A stretch of 64,000 nt of DNA from DASUPK01 sp963815045 (lineage in GTDB: Bacteria; Actinomycetota; Thermoleophilia; Solirubrobacterales; 70-9). Each line of letters starts with the position of its first letter. Within the stretch, counting starts at the first letter, position 1. Where the stretch lies: the NCBI GenBank assembly GCA_963815045.1, contig CAWFET010000004.1:62001-126000 (forward strand), given 5' to 3'. Positions 38,115 through 45,632 of the stretch are shown piece by piece. The notes under the pieces were generated by a model, which did not search any database, had not been told where the DNA came from, and was given only the letters and a program-made list of their open reading frames with translations. The translations under genes and the position numbers were made by a program.

Positions 38115-38219
38115 GTGAGCCAGGTGCGCTCCGTGCACCAGACACTTCGAAACTCCCTGCCCCATGGGAGCTGCGCGTCACCGCGTGGCGCGTCGAGGCG
38201 AGCGGGTGGAGCGGTCTAG
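38115..38219 (+). CDS. Possible 34-residue leader peptide
   Basis: GTG 38115 follows a very strong GAGGAGG signal, five bases away, and the frame runs to TAG 38217-38219, inside the loop of the hairpin at 38204-38235. The Shine-Dalgarno is itself paired in the stem TCCTCGG/CCGAGGA (38075-38107). The predicted peptide is basic and has no recognisable family. It overlaps the likely start region of the STAS gene in another frame, so it may be a regulatory leader peptide rather than a functional protein. Confidence 0.3.
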   Translation: MSQVRSVHQTLRNSLPHGSCASPRGASRRAGGAV

Positions 38220-38619
38220 CGGGGCCGCTCCACCCCTCTCATCGGGGGAGAGCGGTAACCGAGCCGAGACTCAACTCCTCACCGTCGAGATCCAGTCGGA
38301 CGGCGGCTGCCCGGTCGTCCGCCTTGCAGGCGAGCTCGACCTGAGCACCATTCCCCGGCTAGAGCGACGGCTCATCCAGCAGGCCCGCTCGAGTCCACGA
38401 TTGGTCGTGGACATGAGCGCTGTGACGTTCATCGACTCCTCGGGCATCGCCCTGCTGCTTCAGGCGCATCGCGCGACCGAGGACGGCATTCAGACGGTGG
38501 TCGCGGAGGGCTCCCAGGTGGAGCGGGTGCTTCGCCTGGCGGGAATCGACCAGGTTCTGCCGCTGTTCGCTGACCGCGCGCCTGCGATCGCCGCGGTCGA
38601 CCGACCGAGCGGCTCCTAG
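38164..38619 (+). CDS. STAS-domain anti-sigma-factor antagonist
   Basis: The conserved domain starts about residue 36 (LLTVEIQSDGGCPVVRLAGELDLSTIPRLERRL) and contains the phosphorylation-site motif MSAVTFIDSSGIALLLQAHR, where the first Ser of DSSG is the usual kinase target. Such proteins bind and sequester an anti-sigma kinase, but none is encoded nearby. The start is uncertain: ATG 38164 and in-frame GTGs at 38185 and 38206 all lie in or before a strong hairpin, and the best Shine-Dalgarno (GGGGGAGAG) is followed by no standard start codon. The stop shares CTAG with the convergent DUF2294 gene. Confidence 0.82.
   Translation: MGAARHRVARRGERVERSSGAAPPLSSGESGNRAETQLLTVEIQSDGGCPVVRLAGELDLSTIPRLERRLIQQARSSPRLVVDMSAVTFIDSSGIALLLQAHRATEDGIQTVVAEGSQVERVLRLAGIDQVLPLFADRAPAIAAVDRPSGS
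38204..38235 (+). other. 11-bp hairpin at the 5' end of the STAS gene
   Basis: GGGTGGAGCGG and CCGCTCCACCC are perfectly complementary around a ten-base loop that contains the stop codon of the small upstream frame. It may be an attenuator or a translational control element. Confidence 0.5.
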
Positions 38620-39020
38620 GCGTCTTTCCCGGCGCCGTCTCTCCCGGCCCCGTCTTGCCCGGCCCCGTCTTGCCCGGCCCCGTCGAGGGCGGCCCTCGGT
38701 GCCGGCTCGGCTTCCTCGGCGCCCTCGTCCGGCTCGAGCATGAACAGCTCGACGGCCAGATCCGGATCCACGTGGATCGAGCTCATGTAGGCGATCACCC
38801 TTCGGCCCGTCGCCTCCTCGACCACGCGGCGGAACTCCTTGTCCATCGCCTGCTGGAAGCTGCGGCGCATCTGATAGACGGACTCGACCTGACCGGTGTC
38901 GAGCAGGGTGCGTTCCACACGGGTGAATCCCCCGCGGAGGATCGAGACGACCGTGCCGTCGACCTGGTGGGTCTTGGCCTTGGTCGGTCCCTTCCCGTAG
39001 TAGCGCGAGTGGAGCTGCAC
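38616..39020 (-). CDS. DUF2294 (Na-translocating decarboxylase-like domain) protein
   Basis: The recognisable domain runs LHSRYYGKGPTKAKTHQVDG, GGFTRVERTLLDTGQVESVYQMRRSFQQAMDKEF and ATGRRVIAYMSSIHVDPDLAVELFML, matching DUF2294, a family of unknown function found near stress-response genes. The frame is open upstream of GTG 39020 and encodes a plausible helix (EVLAQISTGL) but has no standard start codon there. The C-terminus is a degenerate repeat of GAG-x-D units encoded by 15-bp direct repeats. It is divergent from a second DUF2294 gene. Confidence 0.78.
   Translation of the reverse strand: MQLHSRYYGKGPTKAKTHQVDGTVVSILRGGFTRVERTLLDTGQVESVYQMRRSFQQAMDKEFRRVVEEATGRRVIAYMSSIHVDPDLAVELFMLEPDEGAEEAEPAPRAALDGAGQDGAGQDGAGRDGAGKDA
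38621..38680. repeat. Four tandem 15-bp repeats
   Basis: Units of the form CGTCTTGCCCGGCCC follow each other without spacers, the first two copies slightly diverged and a fifth partial. They lie in the 3' end of the DUF2294 gene and encode GAGQD-like pentapeptides. Confidence 0.85.
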
Positions 39021-39403
39021 GAGACCCGTCGAGATCTGGGCAAGGACCTCCCCCCGGGCAGGCTTGGGTACTGAGTCTTGCGGGGAAACGGCAAACCTCC
39101 AAACGCATCGGTTGCCGCCCCTCTTCGATCAGACGTTTTCTGCGCGAAGGGAAGAGTTGCGGGAAGACCCAACGAGCGCGAGGCATCCTAGGGGTCCGGT
39201 GACGGCAACGCCACGCCGCCTCCCATCGAGGCTACTCCTATTGGTGTTCGATTTGAGGATGCGGGGCATGAGCTCAGAGACGTCGAACCGGTCCGTGGTG
39301 GGCCGCGATGTGTGACACACTCGTAGCGATCGAACGACCACCTTCCGACTTCGGTCAGGTTGGTGGGCGGAGGGTCGCCACTATTTCTCTGCGAGGAGGA
39401 CTT
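39021..39403. other. 383-base intergenic region between divergent DUF2294 genes
   Basis: No convincing gene is seen. It should hold both promoters and the 5' part of the minus-strand DUF2294 gene, whose frame stays open. A perfect palindrome TGTGT-G-ACACA lies at 39309-39319, 85 bases before the plus-strand start, and could be an operator. Confidence 0.5.
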
Positions 39404-39820
39404 GTGGTTCCAGAGCCCGATCGACCCGAGGGCCCGCAGGGTCCCGAGGACCCGGATCGCCCGGAGGAGGCGCGCGAAGCTCCGAGCCGGCAGCAGGTAC
39501 GGGACGAGATCGGCCGCGAGATCCTACGCATCTACGAGGAGTCCTACGGGGCCGGCGCAAGCCGGGCCGAGGTCCTGGTGGCCGAGAGCTGGGTGATCGT
39601 GATGCTGGACGGAATCGAGCTGCTCCCCAACGAGCGGTTCATGGTTGAGAAGGGAGAGCAGGAGACCGTCCTGCAGGTCAGGAGCCAGTATCAGCAGGCG
39701 ATCCGGTCGAGCTTCAGCGCCGCGATCGAGCGGGCCACCGGGCGAAGGGTCATCGGCTTCGCGAGCACAACGAGCGTCGAGGAGCCCCCCTTCATGGCGG
39801 AGGTGTTCAGGCTCGAGTAG
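39404..39820 (+). CDS. DUF2294-family protein
   Basis: GTG 39404 follows GAGGAGGA closely. After an acidic Pro-rich leader (EPDRPEGPQGPEDPDRPEEA) the 138-residue product shows the DUF2294 pattern: RDEIGREILRIYEESYGAG, LPNERFMVEKGEQETVLQVRSQYQQAIRSSF and ATGRRVIGFASTTSVEEPPFMAEVF. The GKGPTKAK motif of the other copy is changed to GAGASRAE, so the two have diverged. Function unknown; proximity of the STAS gene suggests a stress-related role. Confidence 0.78.
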   Translation: MVPEPDRPEGPQGPEDPDRPEEAREAPSRQQVRDEIGREILRIYEESYGAGASRAEVLVAESWVIVMLDGIELLPNERFMVEKGEQETVLQVRSQYQQAIRSSFSAAIERATGRRVIGFASTTSVEEPPFMAEVFRLE

Positions 39821-39835
39821 CCAGGGCGACGAGTC

Positions 39836-40855
39836 CTAGCCCCAGGGACCGCCCGAGATGGGCGGGTGCTGCACGATCGGCTTCTTGAGGAGCGCCTCGC
39901 GGGCCAGGTCGGCGATGCCGCTGGCGGTGAGGCCGAAGTGCTCCATGCAGGCCTCGGCCGTGCCGGAGACACCGAACTCGTCCTGCATGCCGAGCGCGAA
40001 GACGGGGACCGGGTGCTGCTCGCAGGCGACTTGCCGGATCGCGTCGCCCAGCCCGCCGACGACGCGGTGCTCCTCCGCCGTGACCGCGACGCCGGTCTTG
40101 GCGAGCGAGCGAAGCACGGCCTGTGAGTCGATCGGCTTGATGATCGAGACGTTGACCACCTCGGCCTCCACCCCGTCCTCGCGCTCCAGGGTCTCGGCGG
40201 CCTCCAGCCCGCGCCAGACCATGTGCCCGCAGACGAAGATCGAGATGTCCTTGCCCTCGCGCAGCACGTCGACTCCGGCTCCGAGGGTCTTCGGGATCTC
40301 CTCGTAGACGACCGGCGTCTTCGGCCGGCCGAACCGCATGTACATCGGGCCGTCGAAGCGCTCGTAGGACTCGATCACCGCGGTGTAGGCCTGGTTGTAG
40401 TCGGCGGGGACGACGACCTGCATCTTGGGCATCGCCCTCATCAGGGCGATGTCCTCGATCATCTGGTGGGAGGCGCCGTCCTCGCCGAGCGAGACGCCCC
40501 CGTGCGAAGCGCCGATCCGGACCTTGAGCTCGTTGTGCGCGATCCCGAGGCGGACCTGGTCGTAGGAGCGGGAGGTGGCGAAGATCGCGAACGTGGAGGC
40601 GTAGGGCACCTTCCCGCTGGCGGCGAGGCCGCAGGAGATCGACATCATGTTGGCCTCGGCGGCGCCGATGTTGAAGAAGCGCTCGGGGAACTGCTTGCCG
40701 AACTTCATCGACTGGGTCGAAACCGCGAGGTCGGCGTCAAGCGCGACGACCTCGGGGTGCGCCTCGCCGAGTGCGACCAGCGCGTCGCCGTAGGCCTGGC
40801 GCGTGGCGATCGATTCGGTCTGCGCCTCCGCGGCGTCGATCAGCGAGCTCGCCAT
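39836..40855 (-). CDS. Transketolase, C-terminal subunit
   Basis: The 339-residue subunit has the pyrimidine-binding domain with GAAEANMMSISCGLAASGKVPYASTFAIF and SHGGVSLGEDGASHQMIEDIALMR, including the Glu (GAAEAN) that activates thiamine diphosphate, followed by the transketolase C-terminal domain (VCGHMVWRGLEAAETL). ATG 40855 overlaps the TGA of the N-terminal subunit gene (TGATG), so the two are made in equal amounts and assemble into one enzyme of the pentose phosphate pathway. Confidence 0.93.
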   Translation of the reverse strand: MASSLIDAAEAQTESIATRQAYGDALVALGEAHPEVVALDADLAVSTQSMKFGKQFPERFFNIGAAEANMMSISCGLAASGKVPYASTFAIFATSRSYDQVRLGIAHNELKVRIGASHGGVSLGEDGASHQMIEDIALMRAMPKMQVVVPADYNQAYTAVIESYERFDGPMYMRFGRPKTPVVYEEIPKTLGAGVDVLREGKDISIFVCGHMVWRGLEAAETLEREDGVEAEVVNVSIIKPIDSQAVLRSLAKTGVAVTAEEHRVVGGLGDAIRQVACEQHPVPVFALGMQDEFGVSGTAEACMEHFGLTASGIADLAREALLKKPIVQHPPISGGPWG

Positions 40856-41772
40856 CAGCCCTTCCCCTCCAGCGCCTTGGTCTGCTCCTTGTACGTAGCC
40901 TCGAGCTCCTCGAGCGCCTGCTCGGCCTGTTCTTGGCTCGGAGGCTTGCCGTGGAAACCGAAGCGGTCCTCCATGAAGGAGACACCGCGGCCCTTCTTGG
41001 TCTGGCAGACGATCGCCGCAGGCTTGTCGATGGTGCGGCTGCGCTCGAGCGACTCGACGATCGCATTCATGTCGTGGCCGTCGATCTCGACGGCGTCCCA
41101 GCCGAAGGCCTCGAACTTGGCCCGGACGTCGCCGGTGTCCATGACCTCCTCGGTGGTGCCGTCGGTCTGCAGGTGGTTGTAGTCGACGATCGCGGTGATG
41201 TTCGGGATCTCGTAGTGGGCCGCCGACATCGCACCCTCCCAGCTCTCGCCCTCCTGGCAGTCGCCGTCGGACATCACGGTGAAGACCTGCGCCGTGTCGG
41301 CGAGGTCGTCGAGCCGCAGGGCCAGGCAGATCCCGATGCTCATCGAGAGACCCTGCCCGAGCGAACCGGTGGAGACCTCGATGCCCGGGGTCCGGGTCAT
41401 GTCCGGATGGCCCTGCAGATGGGATCCGATCTGGCGAACGCCCATCAGGTCGTCGGCCGGGAAGTAGCCGTGCTCGGCGAGCGCCGCGTACTGGATCGGG
41501 GCGGCGTGCCCCTTGGAGAGAACGAAGCGGTCGCGCTCCGGCCACTTCGGGTTCGCGGAGTCGTGGCGGAGCACCCGGTAGTAGAGGGCGGCGACGATGT
41601 CGGCCGCGGAAAGCGAGCTGTCGAGGTGCCCGGACTTCGCCACCGCGAGCATGCGAACGCAGTGGATCCGCAGGACGGTCGCGTAGCGCTCGAGCGCCGC
41701 GATCGACGGCTTGCCCCCGGCCTTGGCGGAGGGCTCAGGCTTGAGATCTGGAACGGGCTTCAGGTGCGACAT
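40855..41772 (-). CDS. Transketolase, N-terminal subunit
   Basis: The 305-residue subunit binds the diphosphate of thiamine: SGHLDSSLSAADIVAALYY, KGHAAPIQYAALAEHG, STGSLGQGLSMSIGICLAL and the metal motif SDGDCQEGESWEGAMSAAHYEIPNITAIVDYN (GDG-x-N type, with Asn at the end). ATG 41772 is chosen as the simplest start; the open frame extends upstream to 41904 without domain content. Splitting of transketolase into two genes is typical of archaea and several deep bacterial lineages. Confidence 0.92.
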   Translation of the reverse strand: MSHLKPVPDLKPEPSAKAGGKPSIAALERYATVLRIHCVRMLAVAKSGHLDSSLSAADIVAALYYRVLRHDSANPKWPERDRFVLSKGHAAPIQYAALAEHGYFPADDLMGVRQIGSHLQGHPDMTRTPGIEVSTGSLGQGLSMSIGICLALRLDDLADTAQVFTVMSDGDCQEGESWEGAMSAAHYEIPNITAIVDYNHLQTDGTTEEVMDTGDVRAKFEAFGWDAVEIDGHDMNAIVESLERSRTIDKPAAIVCQTKKGRGVSFMEDRFGFHGKPPSQEQAEQALEELEATYKEQTKALEGKG

Positions 41773-41918
41773 CGGCGGCCGGTCTTGCGCCTGGTCGTAC
41801 GGGATGGCCTTGCGCTGCGGCTTGCTCAAGACCGGGCGGCGAGGGTAGCAGCGGGCAGCACCAGCGGGCACCTTAGAAAGAGCAGCCGACGGAACCGTCT
41901 CCACTTAGCCTGCCGTCC

Positions 41919-42620
41919 ATGAAGCTCGCAGCGATCGCGGCCGTCGCGGCGGCGCTGGCAGCGGCCGGGTGCGGCTCGTCCGCCGGCGGGACGATGACGA
42001 CCACGGCCGGAGAGACCTCCACGGCCTCTCGTGCGACGACCGTTCCCAGCGTCAAGGGGAAACTTCCCCCCGGGGCGGTCGGCCCGGTCGACACCGCCGA
42101 GGACGGGGCCGAGGGGCCGGCCGCGACCGAGGCGAGCCCGGAGTCCGAGGCGAACGGGCCGAGCGCGACCGGCGAGCTGGAGGGCTCGGACCGCTCGGCC
42201 GCGACCGCCGCCGTCCGCCGCTACGTCTCGGCTCTCGACGGCCGCGAGGCCGGCCGGGTCTGCGCGTCGTTCGTCCCCGGCGCCCTGCCGCTGAGCGATC
42301 TGCCCCGCCGGCGCGGCGGCTGCCGAGCCTCGCTCCGAGCCTCGATCGGCGCCCCCCCTGCCGGTGGGGGCCCGGCCTGGCGGCGCACGCAGATCGTCGC
42401 GGTGAAGCCCGAGGCCCTCGAGGGCGACCGGGCCCGGCTCACCACCACGGTCACCCACCATTTCTCGGACCGCACCTACGTCTCGGTCGAGGACGACGTG
42501 ATCTACCTGGAGCGGACCGGCGGCCGCTGGCTGCTCGCCAAGCCGAGCGCCACCTTCTACCGCGCCGTCGGGTACGCGGACCCGCCGCTCCGGGCGTTCG
42601 CGCCTCCGGCGGGATGGTGA
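41919..42620 (+). CDS. Lipoprotein with NTF2-like domain
   Basis: The 233-residue product has a lipobox AAAGC at about residue 18, a Thr/Ser/Glu-rich spacer to about residue 85, then a small NTF2/SnoaL-like fold (ATAAVRRYVSALDGREAGRVCASF, GDRARLTTTVTHHF, VIYLERTGGRWLLAKPSATF). It would be anchored on the outside of the membrane. It is divergent from the transketolase genes and convergent with the mau-like cluster, so its role is not indicated by context. Confidence 0.72.
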   Translation: MKLAAIAAVAAALAAAGCGSSAGGTMTTTAGETSTASRATTVPSVKGKLPPGAVGPVDTAEDGAEGPAATEASPESEANGPSATGELEGSDRSAATAAVRRYVSALDGREAGRVCASFVPGALPLSDLPRRRGGCRASLRASIGAPPAGGGPAWRRTQIVAVKPEALEGDRARLTTTVTHHFSDRTYVSVEDDVIYLERTGGRWLLAKPSATFYRAVGYADPPLRAFAPPAGW

Positions 42621-42657
42621 TCCGGCTTCGCCATCAAGTCGCGGCCACAGGCGGCCG

Positions 42658-44145
42658 CTAGTAGCGGTGGTTCCCGCCGCCGCGCGGGGCGTGGTCGCGG
42701 AGCCGCTTCGGGTGCCTGCGACTGACGCCGACGATGGTCGCGTCGGCGTTGGCGCCGTCGGGCTTCAGGACCGTGACGTAAGCGACCGAGTTCGTGAGGG
42801 CGTCCGAGTAGAGCGCCCCCGCCGAGCGCTTCAGCGTCAACAGGATGCGTCCCGAGCCATGGCGGTGGCGGCCTCGGACCATCAGCCGGCTGCGCCGGGC
42901 GTCCGAGCGGACGTAGGCGAAGGAGTGTCCATCGACGGCCGGGTCGAAGAGGAGCAGGCGCCGTGAGCGAACCAGCGCCCGGTGCTTGTGGGTCCCCATC
43001 ACCCGCTGGACCACCCGGCTGCCGCGCCTGGTTGCGATCGCGTAGACGAGGATACCCCCGTCGACCGACGGCGGGCTGAGCTGAGAGGCCCCGCCCTCGC
43101 TCGCCACGAGCGAGGGCGGCGCGGGCGAGGCCGGATTGGCGATGTAGCGGATGTAGATGCCATCGCCCCCGCCGGTCGGAGCCCGGTAGGCCAGCCACAA
43201 GTCCGAGACGGCCACGGCATCGGCGCCCGGCGCGCTGAGCCGAGCGACCGGAGCGAGGCTGTTGCGGTCGAGCAGCTGAATCTCCTCGCCGGTCACCGTC
43301 GCGATGAAGCGGCCGCCGATCGCCGGATGGCTGCCAGGCAGCGGGATCTCCGGGCCGCCCCGGCTGATCACCGCGGGGCCGCCGAGCCGTTGGAAGAGCA
43401 GCGCGTCCGCGGTCGCGGATGGATCGGTTGCGTGTGAGACCTGGGTGCCGGCGGCTCCGGCGCTGCCGGGAGCGACCACCAGGGCGACCCCTGCGAGCAG
43501 CAGCGCGGCGGCATCGCCGCGGCGGAGGTTGAGGTAGGTCGAGTCTCGCTCGCACATCATCTCGGTCGCCCGAAGACCCCTGTCCGAGCCGGACATCGGG
43601 GCGAGGACGACGATCGGGATCGCGCGGCCGATCCCGAACGCGGCGCCGAGAAGCAGCCCCAGGCTGGGATCCCCGATGGCGAGGCTCACTCCCGCGAGCG
43701 CCCAGACGCCGAAGGAGAGGACGAAAGTCGTGAAGCCGAGCCCGAGCAGGACCCCGTAGAGCGCGGCCGCCAGGGGCATCGGCATGACCCGGCGCCAGTG
43801 CTCCGGGAGCTGGCGGCGGATCTGCGGCACGATCCGCGTGCCGCGCACCTCCAGCACCGCTGCGAGCAGGGCGATCGCGCCGGCGACGGCGTAGGCGGCT
43901 CTGCCGCCGGCCCCGTGCAGCAGCTCGCCGGCGACGGCGAGCGAGCCGAACGTGATCAGGCCGCCGATCACCGCGCCCGGCAGGAAGGTCGCGCAGGCCG
44001 CGGTCGTGATCCGGCGCCCCCCCGTGTGGCCGGTGGGCCCGATCGTCTCGATCGCGGAGAGCCCGCAGGGCGAGAAGGTCCCGGTCGCTCCGATCAGCAG
44101 CGCGGCGGCGGCGAGTGCGAGTTCAAGCGCACTCATCGTCAACAC
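42658..44145 (-). CDS. Fusion of MauF/CcdA-like membrane domain and extracytoplasmic beta-propeller
   Basis: The 495-residue protein begins with six hydrophobic helices of the DsbD/CcdA/MauF type, including GTFSPCGLSAIETIGP at the first helix. A further helix near residue 215 (AAALLLAGVALVVAPGSAGAA) leads into about 260 residues of propeller-like beta repeats (FQRLGGPAVISRGG, GRFIATVTGEEIQLLDRNS, DLWLAYRAPTGGGDGIYIRYI). MauF is needed to make methylamine dehydrogenase and its large subunit MauB is a beta-propeller, so this gene looks like a MauF-MauB-type fusion. GTG 44145 overlaps the MauA-like gene by seven bases. Confidence 0.7.
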   Translation of the reverse strand: MLTMSALELALAAAALLIGATGTFSPCGLSAIETIGPTGHTGGRRITTAACATFLPGAVIGGLITFGSLAVAGELLHGAGGRAAYAVAGAIALLAAVLEVRGTRIVPQIRRQLPEHWRRVMPMPLAAALYGVLLGLGFTTFVLSFGVWALAGVSLAIGDPSLGLLLGAAFGIGRAIPIVVLAPMSGSDRGLRATEMMCERDSTYLNLRRGDAAALLLAGVALVVAPGSAGAAGTQVSHATDPSATADALLFQRLGGPAVISRGGPEIPLPGSHPAIGGRFIATVTGEEIQLLDRNSLAPVARLSAPGADAVAVSDLWLAYRAPTGGGDGIYIRYIANPASPAPPSLVASEGGASQLSPPSVDGGILVYAIATRRGSRVVQRVMGTHKHRALVRSRRLLLFDPAVDGHSFAYVRSDARRSRLMVRGRHRHGSGRILLTLKRSAGALYSDALTNSVAYVTVLKPDGANADATIVGVSRRHPKRLRDHAPRGGGNHRY

Positions 44146-44714
44146 GGGACCTTGGTGTCGTAGTACTGGACGCAGAACACCTTGCGGCCCGAGAAGCAGT
44201 AGCCGGTGAGCGCGGCATCGCCGTTGATCCGCGTGTTGTGGTGCGCGCAGCAGTCGCGCAGCTGGCGGACCTTGCCGCCGCAGCAGCGATACCAGGAGCC
44301 GTCGTTCTGGCTGTGGAACCCGTAGATATCGCCGGTGCGCTTGCAGAGCTGCGTCCGGGGCGCCGGGGGCAGCGGCCTGCCGTCGGCGTCGCGCAGGAGG
44401 TTCCCGCCGTCGTCGACAGGCTGGCCCGCGTCATTCACCGGCCGGCCGATGTCGTCGACCGGATGACCGTCGCTGGCGCGGAGGGGAAGCCCGCGCGAAT
44501 CGATCCGCGGCAACCCGGTCGGGTGCGGGCAGGAACCGGTGGTGAAGGTGTGCCCGCAGAAGTGGAAGGCCTCCGAGTCGCCCGGCTCGATCAGCGTGCC
44601 GACGGTCCGAGCGGCCGTCAGGGCCACCAGCGCACCACCCACGCGAGCGAGGAAGCCGCGCCGGGAGGTGTCCCGCGCGAGGGCGTCCGTGACGCGGTCC
44701 AGATGCTCAGGCAC
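44139..44714 (-). CDS. Methylamine dehydrogenase light chain-like (MauA-like) Tat-exported protein
   Basis: The 191-residue protein has a Tat signal (RRGFLARVGGALVALTAA), ten cysteines after it, and the MauA landmarks SWYRCC and LRDCC followed by GYCFSG near the end. In the enzyme two tryptophans are joined to form TTQ. Trp141 matches the first, but the position of the second (WCFG in Paracoccus, from memory) is Tyr172 here, and there is no other Trp. A normal TTQ therefore cannot form. Residues 70-118 hold DG-x-P-V-D repeats. It overlaps both neighbouring genes by seven to eight bases. Confidence 0.8.
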   Translation of the reverse strand: MPEHLDRVTDALARDTSRRGFLARVGGALVALTAARTVGTLIEPGDSEAFHFCGHTFTTGSCPHPTGLPRIDSRGLPLRASDGHPVDDIGRPVNDAGQPVDDGGNLLRDADGRPLPPAPRTQLCKRTGDIYGFHSQNDGSWYRCCGGKVRQLRDCCAHHNTRINGDAALTGYCFSGRKVFCVQYYDTKVPC

Positions 44715-45585
44715 GGCGCCGCACCGCGGTCGCCAGCACGCTCTCGAGCTGGGCGAGGTTGTTGAAGGTGCCCTTGGCCAGCACGGTGCCGCGATCGTCC
44801 GTGGCGATCGCGAATGGGCTGCCCGGTATCCCGAGGTCGCGCCAGAGCGTCGCGTCGGCGACCTCGTCGAAGACTCCGACCGTCACAAGCGGGTCGTTCG
44901 CGACGTTCTCGATCGCCGGGGACAGGGTCTGGCAGAGATGGCAGCCCTCCGAGCTGAAGACCGCAAGGCCCAGGGTCTCGGAGCCGTTCGATGCCGGCAC
45001 CGCGAGCCGGCTCGCCAGGGCGTCGGCCCGGGAACCGACGTCAGGGCCCTCCCCGGTGATCTCGAGCGCGCCCTGGGTACCGAGCTGGAGGCGCAGCATC
45101 CCCACCTCGCGCGCCAGCGCCAGGACCGCGACGAGCAGGCCGGCACAGGCCAGCAGCGCGATCCCCACCCCGATCCCGAGCCAGGCGTCGGTGCCGAGCG
45201 CGATCGAATCGACCTGCGGCACCAGCGCGAAGGCGGCCGCGAGGGCGAGGTTGCGGAGGACGCCGAGCCAGGAGACCTTGGAGCGCGGACCGAAGCAGGC
45301 GCACGGCGCTCCGGCGCGCCCGCGCAACAGCGCGCCCGCGGTGAGCGCCGCGAAGAGCAGCATCAGCCCGCTCGCCAGATAGGCGGCCGGGTCCGAGCCG
45401 AGGGCCACCGCGACGGCGAGCCCCAGCTCGACGGCGATCAGCCCGGCCCAGGCGAACGGCCGCAGGGGGCCGCCCTCGAAGCCGAAGCTGGCCATCGCCG
45501 CGATGCTGGCGCGTGGGGAGGCAAGCTTCGCGAGCGCTGCGCCCGCCAGCACGATCCCAAGCACGACCCGCAAGAAAGTCTCCAC
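44707..45585 (-). CDS. MauE-like membrane domain fused to MauD-like thioredoxin domain
   Basis: The 292-residue product has a four-helix MauE/DoxX-like domain with the paired CACFG motif at residues 95-99, a fifth helix (IALLACAGLLVAVLALAREV), and then an exported thioredoxin fold with CHLC at 215-218 and the cis-Pro segment GIPGSPFAIATD. MauE and MauD introduce the disulfides of the light chain in methylotrophs. It is the first gene of a three-gene overlapping cluster whose second gene makes the Cys-rich MauA-like substrate. Confidence 0.85.
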   Translation of the reverse strand: METFLRVVLGIVLAGAALAKLASPRASIAAMASFGFEGGPLRPFAWAGLIAVELGLAVAVALGSDPAAYLASGLMLLFAALTAGALLRGRAGAPCACFGPRSKVSWLGVLRNLALAAAFALVPQVDSIALGTDAWLGIGVGIALLACAGLLVAVLALAREVGMLRLQLGTQGALEITGEGPDVGSRADALASRLAVPASNGSETLGLAVFSSEGCHLCQTLSPAIENVANDPLVTVGVFDEVADATLWRDLGIPGSPFAIATDDRGTVLAKGTFNNLAQLESVLATAVRRRA

Positions 45586-45632
45586 GTTCCCTCCGGGCGC
45601 AACCTACACCAGGCCGGGGAGCGCTCCTCAGC

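Larger units (their letters stand above)
37406..38163. other. 758-base stretch without a convincing protein gene
   Basis: All open frames here have poor amino-acid patterns and weak start signals. Instead the stretch contains several strong inverted repeats: GCGATCC-N9-GGATCGC (37459-37481), the compound hairpin at 37558-37600, the 11-bp stem at 37648-37678 and TCCTCGG-N19-CCGAGGA (38075-38107). TAGAAT at 37958-37963 resembles a -10 box. It probably holds the ftsE leader and one or more regulatory or small RNAs. Confidence 0.5.

Noticed and set aside
37947..38219. Protein gene of about 90 codons before the STAS gene
   Set aside because: No homologous pattern and the start lacks a Shine-Dalgarno; only the last 34 codons follow a good one, so just that part is listed, at low confidence.
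37970..38235. 6S RNA, RNase P RNA or SRP RNA in the structured region
   Set aside because: The conserved RNase P and SRP core sequences are not present, and a 6S-like rod could not be drawn convincingly by eye.
38621..38680. Tandem 15-bp repeats as a CRISPR array
   Set aside because: There are no spacers; the repeats are in-frame codons of the DUF2294 gene tail.
44139..44714. Standard TTQ methylamine dehydrogenase
   Set aside because: The light chain has a single Trp, the second TTQ position is Tyr, and no mauG is seen.
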